A DNA stretch of 64,000 nucleotides from CAYTAU01 sp964442075 (GTDB taxonomy: Bacteria; Bacteroidota; Bacteroidia; Bacteroidales; CAYTAU01), in NCBI GenBank assembly GCA_964442075.1, contig CAYTWH010000018.1:1-64000 (forward strand), given 5' to 3'. Below, piece by piece: positions 44,356-52,549 of the stretch; within the stretch, counting starts at the first letter, position 1; each line of letters opens with the position of its first letter. Made by a program: the position numbers and the translations under genes. The notes beneath the pieces are model-generated. The model was given only the letters and a program-made list of their open reading frames with translations. It ran no database searches and was not told the DNA's origin.

Positions 44356-45132
44356 ATGCAAAAAATTAATTTAAGAGTGTATATGTACAGAAGGAATAGA
44401 GCTAAATTTATTCCTCTATGCGGTAATATTGGAAATCATGACCTTGAATTAGGCGATACATCGCCTATCAAAGATTTGTTGGATATGAATAAATATCGCA
44501 AAGACACTGAAACTGCTAACACAATGTTTACCCAAACCAGTGCACTGCATTACGATGGCGAAATAAATACAGAGAAAGCTTATGTACTTATTGGCGTTTA
44601 CAAGGGGCAGGATTCTCGCACACCCAACACTCTTTATAGCGGAATGAATAGAATTAAATCTATTTTGTTAGACTTTTATTTTGACAATTATGAAGAGATG
44701 CAGAAATTTGGATTTACAGTTGTACAAGGTAAAAAAGGATATAATGTACGATTACCCAAACGTTCTCCATTTATTATGCTTAATGCAGTAAAAAAATGTA
44801 TTGCCCAACATAAGGAACTTGGTAAAGACTCTCCCTTAGTAAACTACGATATGAAAAAATTTGAAACATATGGCAAAGAAGCCGACGGATTTATTAATTT
44901 GGCAAATAAATATCATGATAATGCCGAAGTCATAAGCGAAAAACTAAATAATTTATTAGGATTTGCCAAAGAACAAAGCATACGCACCAAAGGAACTTTG
45001 TATAACCGTGTGGGGCTAATAAGAGATTTTCTGCTTGTGCTATATTCAGGAAAAGAAAAACAAATTGAAGATTGGGGATTTAAAATTATTATTAGTACAA
45101 ATAAAAAGAAAAAAGAGGAAGAGAGTAGTTAA
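44356..45132 (+). CDS. conserved-looking protein of unknown function downstream of tandem array
   Basis: A 258-residue soluble protein with no signal peptide. The N-terminal third is basic and mixed (MQKINLRVYMYRRNRAKFIP). The rest looks mostly helical (SILLDFYFDNYEEMQKFGF, SPFIMLNAVKKCIAQHKELG, GFINLANKYHDNAEVISEKLNNLL) and ends in a Lys/Glu-rich tail. I recognise no catalytic motif. The gene follows the hairpin array, as the gene remnant at 58810 follows a second array. That shared layout is the only clue to its role. Confidence 0.6.
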   Translation: MQKINLRVYMYRRNRAKFIPLCGNIGNHDLELGDTSPIKDLLDMNKYRKDTETANTMFTQTSALHYDGEINTEKAYVLIGVYKGQDSRTPNTLYSGMNRIKSILLDFYFDNYEEMQKFGFTVVQGKKGYNVRLPKRSPFIMLNAVKKCIAQHKELGKDSPLVNYDMKKFETYGKEADGFINLANKYHDNAEVISEKLNNLLGFAKEQSIRTKGTLYNRVGLIRDFLLVLYSGKEKQIEDWGFKIIISTNKKKKEEESS

Positions 45133-45192
45133 TTATTAATTATTAATTGAAAGGGAACTTTACTTCATTTTTTGTTTATATTTGTTGTGGAT

Positions 45193-45693
45193 ATGAAAAA
45201 ATATTTTGTAATAGTATTATTGACATGCATTTCTCTGGCAATTCAAGCTCAGAAATGCAAATTTGATTATGAAAAGAAAGACCCATTTACAAAAAAATTA
45301 ACATTAGGAATTACTTCTACTCTCAATAAAGCATGGAAAATTGGAATTAACAGGACAGAAAACAATTATTCAATTGGCTTATTAATCAATTTTCCCGGAG
45401 TTCAAGAAAATGTAATAAACAAAGGCGATACATTAATGATTGCATTAGAAAGCGGTGATCCGATAATTCTTTTTGCCTCAAATATAGCACTACCCACTTC
45501 TAATGTAATAAGCACACAAATTCAAACATGGTATCGCTCAGATTATATAACTAATGTAGCACAAATAAGCCAATTGTCATTAAAGAAGATTATCGCTATA
45601 AGAGTATATCTTGGAACAACTTGGTATTCGGTTGAAATTTCCGAAAAAAACGCAAAAAAAATAATTCAATCAGTAATCTGCATTTTAAAATAA
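45193..45693 (+). CDS. secreted protein of unknown function, paralogue A
   Basis: A 166-residue protein from the ATG at 45193, chosen because MKKYFVIVLLTCISLAIQAQ is a good signal peptide. The mature part starts KCKFDYEKKDPFTKK and continues as beta strands (TLMIALESGDPIILFAS, IIAIRVYLGTTWYSVEI). The pattern C-K-F, then K-D-x-F-T, is shared with the next gene, so the two are paralogues. A TATATTTG box ends 8 nt before the ATG, which would leave almost no leader; it may not be the true promoter. Function unknown. Confidence 0.6.
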   Translation: MKKYFVIVLLTCISLAIQAQKCKFDYEKKDPFTKKLTLGITSTLNKAWKIGINRTENNYSIGLLINFPGVQENVINKGDTLMIALESGDPIILFASNIALPTSNVISTQIQTWYRSDYITNVAQISQLSLKKIIAIRVYLGTTWYSVEISEKNAKKIIQSVICILK

Positions 45694-45699
45694 AAACAC

Positions 45700-46239
45700 A
45701 TGAAACACTTAAAGAATCAATTCTTATCAATTTTTGTTTTTGCTATTTTATTCATCTCAAATTCACCAACAATATTTTCTCAAAATTGTAAATTTACAAC
45801 TAACACTAAAGATAAATTTACAGATGAAGTTGAAAAAGAATTGGAATCAGTTTTATTGCTTAAACATTACAAAAAAGGTAGTAGTGTTAAAATTTCTGAC
45901 CTATCAATGATCTTGGGAATAAAGGGAGATAAAAATATATTTACTCTGTCTTTATCTCTATCCGGAAAAATGATACCAACCTTTAACAAATTTATGGGAA
46001 ATAAATTGATACTATTACTTGAAAATGGCAATAAAATAGAATTACCCATGACAGGAGGAGCTACTGCTGATATTATTAAAACTGATATGTTTGCTCATTT
46101 TAAGATTAATAAGGATGATCTTGAAACTTTGTCAAAAGTAAATATAACAGATATTAGAGTAATAGCTCAGATTAATGCTTTTGATTTTACTGTTGATATG
46201 AAGGTTAAGACCTCGCAATATTTTAAATGTATTTTATAA
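45700..46239 (+). CDS. secreted protein of unknown function, paralogue B
   Basis: A 179-residue protein with a signal peptide (about 1-28, TIFSQ). The mature part starts NCKFTTNTKDKFTDEVEKE and, as in its neighbour, continues with strands such as KLILLLENGNKIELPMTGG and ends near ITDIRVIAQINAFDFTV and a final Cys. It follows paralogue A by 6 nt, so they form an operon. No known domain is recognised. Confidence 0.6.
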   Translation: MKHLKNQFLSIFVFAILFISNSPTIFSQNCKFTTNTKDKFTDEVEKELESVLLLKHYKKGSSVKISDLSMILGIKGDKNIFTLSLSLSGKMIPTFNKFMGNKLILLLENGNKIELPMTGGATADIIKTDMFAHFKINKDDLETLSKVNITDIRVIAQINAFDFTVDMKVKTSQYFKCIL

Positions 46240-46322
46240 AGAAAAGTGAAAAACAACTCCGCACCAGTTAATTCTTAATTAAAAACAACTCTAAGTACTT
46301 CATCACATAAACCTATAAACTT

Positions 46323-46355
46323 TTTGCAATAATTTGCCAAAGATTTATATTTTTG
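46323..46355 (+). promoter_or_regulatory. promoter of TPR membrane protein operon
   Basis: TTTG (46323-46326), 21 nt, then TATTTTTG (46348-46355), 25 nt ahead of the ATG at 46381. Both boxes and spacing fit the Bacteroidota consensus. Confidence 0.55.
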
Positions 46356-46380
46356 TATTCTAATAAAAGCAATCGTTTTT

Positions 46381-48540
46381 ATGGCAAAAAAGTATAATAA
46401 AAACAAACAAAAGCACGCACCGGCAAAGCCTGTAGAAATAGTTAAGCCAAAGAAAAACCGCTTGCCATACATTATTATATTTATACTTGGGTTTGTTCTT
46501 TACGCAAACACTCTTACCCACGATTACGCCCTAGACGATAGCATAGCAATACTTCAGAACGAATTTACCAAAGAAGGTTTTGACGGAATAAAAGATATTT
46601 TGGAAAACGATATGTTTACCGGCTTTTTTGGTAAAAAGAAAAACCTTGTGGCAGGTGGCCGTTACAGACCATTATCGCTTGTAACATTTGCAATAGAATA
46701 TGAGCTGCTGGGCGAAAACCCATTTATTAGTCATCTTATTAATGTTCTCCTCTACATACTCACTTGCATGATACTTTACACAGTACTACGCAAACTATTG
46801 CAAAAATATGACACTAATCGTAAGTGGTATCTTACTGTTTCCTTTATTGCATCAATACTATTTCTTGCTCACCCATTGCACACCGAAGTAATTGCAAACA
46901 TAAAAGGACGCGACGAAATAATGACACTTATGGGCTCGCTTGCCGCACTGTATTACACATTACGATATCTCGATACAAAAAAACCCTACTTTCTTTTAGT
47001 TAACCTGATAGTATTTTTCCTTGCACTAATGTCTAAAGAAAATGCAATAACATTTCTTGCAATTATACCTTTAGCAGTATATTTCTTTACCAAGCACAGC
47101 TTTAAAAGCAATCTAACTGCACTACTACCATTAATAATTGCTGTTATTGCTTTCCTTGCCATTCGTACAAAAATGCTAGGTGCATTTAATATTCCCGAGA
47201 CTTACGAGTTGATGAACAATCCTTACATCAATGCCGATAATGTAGAGAAGTTTGCCACAATATTTTATACATGGGGTATTTATTTCAAACTGCTTGTATT
47301 TCCTCATCCACTCACTTTCGATTATTATCCAAAACAAATTCCTATTATTAATTTCTCCGATGCCAGAGCAGTTATATCCCTACTTTTCTATTCTTTCCTT
47401 GTAATAGTTGCTTTTTTCGGACTTAAAAAGAAAAGGCTTATTGCATTTGGCATTTGGTTATTTGCTGCCAGTTTCTCGGTTGTTTCCAACCTATTCTTTA
47501 ATGTAGGTGCATTTATGAACGAAAGATTTATGTATATATCATCTGTTGGCTTTTGCCTGATATTGGCTTATGTTTTAATATTAGTGATGCAAAAACTTGT
47601 CAAAAATAAAAAATCATACAATTCTTCACTTATAGTCGTGCTTATAATTATTCTAGGACTATATTCGTTTAAAACTATTGATAGAAACACCGTGTGGGAT
47701 AACGATTATATTCTTTTCTCTACCGATGTTAAAGTTTCTAATAATAGTGCAAAAAGCACATGTTCAGCAGGCGGTAAAATAATGGAAGAAGCTTTAAAAC
47801 TTAGAAAAATAAAAAGTGAAAGTATGTCGTTCGATAATCTTAAACGCAAGATAGAAAATGAAACATCATTAAGTAATAAAGAAAAAAACAGAATATTAAG
47901 TTCTAACAATTTCAATAAAGCAGGTGCGGAAATTGATAAAATGGAACAAGAAATGCTACAGCTTTCGCTTAAATACTTAAACAAAGCAATAGAAATACAT
48001 CCAACATATGTTGATGCAATACTTTTACTTGGCAATGCACATTTTGAGTATAACAAAGACTACGAGAAAACTGTTGAAATGTATTTAAGGATATTACACA
48101 TTAATCCTAACTACGACAGAGCATTTTCAAACATGGAAATTGTTTTTAACTCTTGTGAAGATGTTGATCTGAAAATTAAAATATGGGAAGAAGTATATAA
48201 GTTAAACTCAGGCAGATTTGAAGTAAATTATTATCTCGGCAATCTTTACGGCAGGTTTAAAAACAATACTGAAAAAGCAATACCATTTCTAGAAAGAGCA
48301 GTACAAATAAAACCTGATAATGCCAAAGCCTACAAAGACCTTGGCGTTGCTTATGGGATATCGCAAATGTTTGACAAATCTATTCCAATACTTGAAAAAG
48401 CGATTCAATTAGACCCTAAAGATGCTCAGATAGTAGTTAACCTTGGTGTTACATATCGCTTAACAGGCAATGAAGAAAAAGCAATTGAATGTTTTAATAA
48501 AGCAAAAGAAATTGATCCCAATTTTCAAATACCTCAATAA
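46381..48540 (+). CDS. TMTC-like membrane protein with C-terminal TPR repeats
   Basis: A 719-residue protein. A Lys-rich cytoplasmic start is followed by about ten membrane segments (about 25-440) with the glycosyltransferase-like features of TMTC/PMT-type proteins: an early acidic stretch THDYALDDSIA and the loop HPLHTEVIANIKGRDEIM. Residues about 530-719 are at least four tetratricopeptide repeats (AIEIHPTYVDAILLLGNAHF, AVQIKPDNAKAYKDLGVAYG, AIQLDPKDAQIVVNLGVTYR). Related proteins transfer mannose to extracytoplasmic proteins. It leads an operon with GT2 and a methyltransferase, which supports a role in surface glycan assembly; the donor is not known. Confidence 0.8.
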   Translation: MAKKYNKNKQKHAPAKPVEIVKPKKNRLPYIIIFILGFVLYANTLTHDYALDDSIAILQNEFTKEGFDGIKDILENDMFTGFFGKKKNLVAGGRYRPLSLVTFAIEYELLGENPFISHLINVLLYILTCMILYTVLRKLLQKYDTNRKWYLTVSFIASILFLAHPLHTEVIANIKGRDEIMTLMGSLAALYYTLRYLDTKKPYFLLVNLIVFFLALMSKENAITFLAIIPLAVYFFTKHSFKSNLTALLPLIIAVIAFLAIRTKMLGAFNIPETYELMNNPYINADNVEKFATIFYTWGIYFKLLVFPHPLTFDYYPKQIPIINFSDARAVISLLFYSFLVIVAFFGLKKKRLIAFGIWLFAASFSVVSNLFFNVGAFMNERFMYISSVGFCLILAYVLILVMQKLVKNKKSYNSSLIVVLIIILGLYSFKTIDRNTVWDNDYILFSTDVKVSNNSAKSTCSAGGKIMEEALKLRKIKSESMSFDNLKRKIENETSLSNKEKNRILSSNNFNKAGAEIDKMEQEMLQLSLKYLNKAIEIHPTYVDAILLLGNAHFEYNKDYEKTVEMYLRILHINPNYDRAFSNMEIVFNSCEDVDLKIKIWEEVYKLNSGRFEVNYYLGNLYGRFKNNTEKAIPFLERAVQIKPDNAKAYKDLGVAYGISQMFDKSIPILEKAIQLDPKDAQIVVNLGVTYRLTGNEEKAIECFNKAKEIDPNFQIPQ

Positions 48541-48546
48541 TAACTG

Positions 48547-49302
48547 ATGATAAACAATAAAAAAATAGTAATTGTTCTACCTGCTTATAATGCAGAAAAA
48601 ACATTGGAAAAAACATACAAGGAAATCCCTTTCGACATTGTTGATGATATTATTTTGGTTGACGACAATAGCCCTGACAATACTATTAAAATAGCAAAAA
48701 AATTAGAAATAAAACATATTGTAATACACGACATAAATAAAGGTTACGGAGGCAATCAAAAATCGTGTTATAACAAAGCAATAGAACTTAATGCCGATAT
48801 TATTGTAATGCTTCACCCCGATTATCAATATACGCCTAAACTAATTCACTCAATGTGCTACATTATAGCCAACAATGTTTACAAAGTTGTTCTAGGCTCA
48901 CGAATTCTTGGCAAAGGAGCTTTGCGTGGCGGAATGCCCTTTTATAAATATATTTTCAATAGATTTTTAACACTTTCGCAAAATATACTTATGAGTCAAA
49001 AACTATCTGAATATCATACTGGCTATAGAGCTTTCGACATAGAAGTAATTAAAGCTATTAACTTCCAAGAAAACTCCGATGATTTTGTTTTTGACAATCA
49101 AATGCTAGCTCAAATATTCTATGCAGGATATGAAATTGCTGAAATTACTTGCCCAACTAAATATTTTACTGGTGCTTCATCAATAAATTTTAAACGTAGT
49201 ATTAAATATGGTTTTGGAGTACTAGCTACTTCACATAAATATCGTTTACAAAAATGGGGATTAGCTAAATATACAATATTTAAACCCTCTCAGAATGATT
49301 GA
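48547..49302 (+). CDS. glycosyltransferase, GT2 family
   Basis: A 251-residue GT-A enzyme. It has IVIVLPAYNAEKTLEKTYKEI at the start, the two acidic positions DDIILVDDNSPDNT (about 34-47), NKGYGGNQKSCYNKAI, and DIIVMLHPDYQYTP as the variant of the DxD region. HTGYRAFDIEVI is the acceptor-side motif of the dolichol-phosphate mannosyltransferase-like branch. It has no long membrane segments. It probably charges a polyprenyl phosphate or extends a lipid-linked glycan. It overlaps the next gene by 8 nt. Confidence 0.85.
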   Translation: MINNKKIVIVLPAYNAEKTLEKTYKEIPFDIVDDIILVDDNSPDNTIKIAKKLEIKHIVIHDINKGYGGNQKSCYNKAIELNADIIVMLHPDYQYTPKLIHSMCYIIANNVYKVVLGSRILGKGALRGGMPFYKYIFNRFLTLSQNILMSQKLSEYHTGYRAFDIEVIKAINFQENSDDFVFDNQMLAQIFYAGYEIAEITCPTKYFTGASSINFKRSIKYGFGVLATSHKYRLQKWGLAKYTIFKPSQND

Positions 49303-50263
49303 TGAAATAAACATATGTGGATTTTGCAAAAAAGCAAAAAGTACAGTTCATTATCCAACATATGATCTTTGGGAAAACAATTACACAATAAATCAATGTA
49401 ATTATTGTTCTGCTTATTTTCTTGCTCCACGGCCAAATAAAGCCATGTTAGACAAAGCCTATGGCGCAGATTATTATGGCGATAGCGATGATAAATTTTC
49501 CACTTCAGGAGTTGAGAAAGTACTTGATTTTTTTCGTAAAAAGAGGGCAAGGCGCATTAGCCGTTATCTTAATGAAAACAATAAGGTACTTGATGTGGGC
49601 TGTGGAAATGGAAAATTCTTGTTGTTTCTTTTAAAATATGGAAAATATGAACTACATGGAAAAGAAATGGATGGTAATTCTGCAAAGCGTACTGCCCGTA
49701 TTCCGGAGATAGATCTTAAAATCGGCATGCTTGAAAACGAGGATTATCCTAATGATACCTTTGATGCAATTACTCTTTTTCACGTATTTGAGCATTTAAC
49801 CAACCCACAAGAAACATTGGATATCATTAAAAAAATACTAAAACCTGGTGGCGTGGTTATTTTTTCATTTCCCAATATTGACAGCTTTCAGGCAAAATGG
49901 TTTAAAGGAAAATGGCTACATCTTGATTCGCCAAGGCATTTATTTTTTTTCAAGCCAAAGGATTTCAAAAAACTGATGAAAGAACACGGCTTTGCTTTGC
50001 TTGAAGAACATTATGTTTCAAGCGAGCAAAACCCATACGGAATGGTTCAGAGCATACTAAATATATGGTGTAAAAAGCGAGATATTTTATTCGAAAGTAT
50101 GAAAGGAAATGATGAATATATAAAGGAATACAGGGGATTTAAATTATTTTTGCAGAGAATATTCTTTGTATTTACTTTTCCCTTGTTTGTTATTACGGAC
50201 TTAATAACAGGACTGCTAAAAAAAGGAGCAACAGTTGAATTTATTTTTAAAAAAAATGATTAA
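49295..50263 (+). CDS. class I SAM-dependent methyltransferase with zinc-ribbon N-terminus
   Basis: A 322-residue protein. Four cysteines at the start (ICGFCKK, QCNYCSAY) form a likely zinc ribbon, as in the methyltransferases of surface glycan clusters. Motif I is VLDVGCGNGKFL (about 97-108), followed by DAITLFHVFEHL and GGVVIFSFPN. A membrane-like segment near the C-terminus (FFVFTFPLFVITDLI) may tether it to the inner membrane. It overlaps the GT2 gene and probably methylates a sugar or lipid-linked glycan; the acceptor is unknown. Confidence 0.85.
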   Translation: MIDEINICGFCKKAKSTVHYPTYDLWENNYTINQCNYCSAYFLAPRPNKAMLDKAYGADYYGDSDDKFSTSGVEKVLDFFRKKRARRISRYLNENNKVLDVGCGNGKFLLFLLKYGKYELHGKEMDGNSAKRTARIPEIDLKIGMLENEDYPNDTFDAITLFHVFEHLTNPQETLDIIKKILKPGGVVIFSFPNIDSFQAKWFKGKWLHLDSPRHLFFFKPKDFKKLMKEHGFALLEEHYVSSEQNPYGMVQSILNIWCKKRDILFESMKGNDEYIKEYRGFKLFLQRIFFVFTFPLFVITDLITGLLKKGATVEFIFKKND

Positions 50264-50278
50264 TTACATTATAAACAC

Positions 50279-51373
50279 GTGAAAATAAACGGCAAACATT
50301 ATACGGCAATCTGGCAAAAGCCTGATAATAACCAAATAATTCAGATAATTGACCAGACAAAACTGCCATTTAGTTTTGAAATAAAAAACCTTACATCTGT
50401 AAACGATATCTATATTGCAATAAAAGAGATGGAAGTTAGAGGAGCACCGCTAATTGGCATTACAGCAGCTTTTGGGATATATATTGCATGTATTGAAGCT
50501 TCACGATCAGATAACTTTGATGAACATTTACAAAGTTCTGCCGACAAGTTACTGAACTCACGACCAACAGCAGTAAATCTTTTTCATGCTATTGACTCAA
50601 TGCTTACAGAAATTGAAAAAGAAAATGATATAAGTAAAAAAATAAACGCCGCATTAAATACAGCACAAAAGTATTTTAACAGCGAAATAGAAAACTTTAA
50701 ACTAATAGGCAAAGCTGGATTGCCATTAATTGAAAATATAAGTAGTAAGAAAAAAGGAAAAACAGTAAACATTCTCACACACTGCAATGCAGGCTGGATA
50801 GCCTGTGGCGATTACGGAACAGCCACCTCTCCTATTTATCATGCTTTTGATAAGGGAATAAACATACACGTTTGGGTAAGTGAAACACGACCAAGAAACC
50901 AAGGCTCTAGGCTTACTGCATGGGAACTTGGGATGCACGGCATACCATATACAATTATTGCGGATAATACCGGAGGACACCTTATGCAAAATGATTTAGT
51001 TGATATAGTAATTGTTGGTAGCGACCGCACAGCAAAAAACGGAGATGTAGCAAACAAAATTGGAACATACATGAAAGCCCTTGCAGCAATGGATAATAAT
51101 ATTCCATTTTATGTTGCACTACCAAAAAGCACAATAGATACTAATCTGGAAAACGGCAATGGAATTGAAATAGAACAAAGAAACGCCGATGAAATAAAAT
51201 ATATTGAAGGAAAATTAAACGGCAAAATAGAAAAAATTTTACTTACTCCAAAAAATGCCAATGCAGCCAATTATGCTTTTGATATAACTCCTGCCAAATT
51301 GATAACAGGGCTTATTACTGAAAGCGGGATTTGTGAAGCTAATGAAATCAATATTAAAAAATTATTTGATTAA
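50279..51373 (+). CDS. mtnA: S-methyl-5-thioribose-1-phosphate isomerase
   Basis: A 364-residue protein, starting with GTG at 50279 ahead of the conserved opening KINGKHYTAIWQK. Motifs are MEVRGAPLIGITAAFG (51-66), the catalytic Cys169 in LTHCNAGWIACGDYGTA, SETRPRNQGSRLTAWEL, IADNTGGHLM, and the catalytic Asp249 in VGSDRTAKNGDVANKIGTY. It converts 5-methylthioribose-1-phosphate to methylthioribulose-1-phosphate. The next gene, 11 nt on, is a class II aldolase rather than mtnB, mtnC or mtnD, which suggests a salvage shunt (see findings). Confidence 0.92.
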   Translation: MKINGKHYTAIWQKPDNNQIIQIIDQTKLPFSFEIKNLTSVNDIYIAIKEMEVRGAPLIGITAAFGIYIACIEASRSDNFDEHLQSSADKLLNSRPTAVNLFHAIDSMLTEIEKENDISKKINAALNTAQKYFNSEIENFKLIGKAGLPLIENISSKKKGKTVNILTHCNAGWIACGDYGTATSPIYHAFDKGINIHVWVSETRPRNQGSRLTAWELGMHGIPYTIIADNTGGHLMQNDLVDIVIVGSDRTAKNGDVANKIGTYMKALAAMDNNIPFYVALPKSTIDTNLENGNGIEIEQRNADEIKYIEGKLNGKIEKILLTPKNANAANYAFDITPAKLITGLITESGICEANEINIKKLFD

Positions 51374-51384
51374 AAATAAAAACC

Positions 51385-51948
51385 ATGACCAATAATAAAA
51401 AAGAAATAGCATATTTTATGACACGCCTTTATCAAAAAGGACTTACTTCTTGTTCGGGTGGTAATATCAGCATTATTGATAACAATAAAAACGTTTTTAT
51501 TACTCCTTCGCAAAAAGATAAAGGAAAATTAATGCCTGAGGATATTGGCGAAATTGACTTAAATGGCAATAATTATACTCCTGAGATTAAATTAAGCATG
51601 GAAACAGATATGCACCTTGCCATTTACAAAAAACGACCCGATGTTAAAGCAATAATACACGCACACCCCATATATGCGACAAGCTATGCTATAAAAGGCA
51701 AAACAATAAACACAAAAATAACAGACGAAACCCATATTATACTTGGTAATATTACAAGTGCTCCTTACGCTCTTTCGGGCAGTAAAGAACTCGCTACGAA
51801 TCTTGCCAAAAATATTGGCAATTCAAATGTTGTAATAATGGAAAAACACGGAATTTTAAGTGTTGGGAAAACCCTATTTGAAGCCTACAACAGAATAGAA
51901 GTTTTAGAAGCTGCCGCAAAAATGAATTTTATTATTGATAAGATATAA
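51385..51948 (+). CDS. class II aldolase (putative 5-methylthioribulose/5-deoxyribulose-1-phosphate aldolase)
   Basis: A 187-residue zinc aldolase. The metal and catalytic residues fall at the FucA-like positions: Glu73 (SMETDMH), His92 and His94 (IIHAHP), and His155 (MEKHGILSVG), with SGGNISI near 24-30 as the phosphate loop. It should split a ketose-1-phosphate into dihydroxyacetone phosphate and an aldehyde. Sequence alone does not separate fuculose phosphate aldolase, MtnB dehydratase-type relatives and the Ald2 group; the pairing with mtnA argues for methylthioribulose-1-phosphate or 5-deoxyribulose-1-phosphate. Confidence 0.8.
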   Translation: MTNNKKEIAYFMTRLYQKGLTSCSGGNISIIDNNKNVFITPSQKDKGKLMPEDIGEIDLNGNNYTPEIKLSMETDMHLAIYKKRPDVKAIIHAHPIYATSYAIKGKTINTKITDETHIILGNITSAPYALSGSKELATNLAKNIGNSNVVIMEKHGILSVGKTLFEAYNRIEVLEAAAKMNFIIDKI

Positions 51949-52033
51949 TTATTTTCAATACAAATTATTGTAAATAAATAAAAATTATTATTTTTACAAT
52001 TCTTTCAACCTCAATTGAAAAGAATAATTTATT

Positions 52034-52405
52034 ATGATTACTTATAAATTCGATCAGGATAAAGATATCCTACTTGTAAATTACGAAGGCTTAATAACTG
52101 ACTACGATGTTATTAACTACATAAGCGATGTGGGTATAAAAACAAAATCACTAAAAAAACTAAAAATATTTGAAGATGCCAGAAATGGTGAAATATCTCC
52201 TGATGTTGTTGATGTTGACAAAATAGTAGAAACACTTAGACAATTTTCTAATAATTATAAAAAAGTAATAATTGCAACACTTCAGGACAAACCGGTAGAA
52301 ACAGCCTTAAATATACTGTTTCAAAAAACTCTTAATCTTGAGAACTATCATTATAAGGTCTTCTCAACTAAAAAAAGTGCTTTAGAATGGTTGTCTAATT
52401 TTTAA
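52034..52405 (+). CDS. STAS/SpoIIAA-like small protein
   Basis: A 123-residue soluble protein. The alternation of strands and helices (ITYKFDQDKDILLVNYEGLI, then LKKLKIFEDAR, YKKVIIATLQDKPVETAL, YHYKVFSTKKSALEWL) fits the SpoIIAA-like STAS fold in which a Bacteroidota family begins with ITY and a dynamic LLVNY strand. No conserved phosphorylatable Ser was identified. Function unknown. Confidence 0.5.
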   Translation: MITYKFDQDKDILLVNYEGLITDYDVINYISDVGIKTKSLKKLKIFEDARNGEISPDVVDVDKIVETLRQFSNNYKKVIIATLQDKPVETALNILFQKTLNLENYHYKVFSTKKSALEWLSNF

Positions 52406-52434
52406 TACGAAAATTCAATTAGTAAGTGCGACAG

Positions 52435-52484
52435 TTTCCCTTTCAAAGATAAAAAATCTAGATTTTTTATCTTTGAAAGGGAAA
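52435..52484. other. perfect 50-bp palindrome
   Basis: A perfect inverted repeat with 25-bp arms and no spacer, centred on TCTAGA (between 52459 and 52460). The outer part reads TTTCCCTTTCAAAGAT and its exact reverse complement closes the site. It lies between two + strand genes, 29 nt after one stop and 65 nt before the next start. It could act as a bidirectional terminator, a cruciform or a symmetric protein-binding site. Confidence 0.9.
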
Positions 52485-52549
52485 ACTTAAAATTACACTA
52501 TCTATTCTAAAAAATTTAATTTACTTTGCAAACTTAAATCATATTATAT

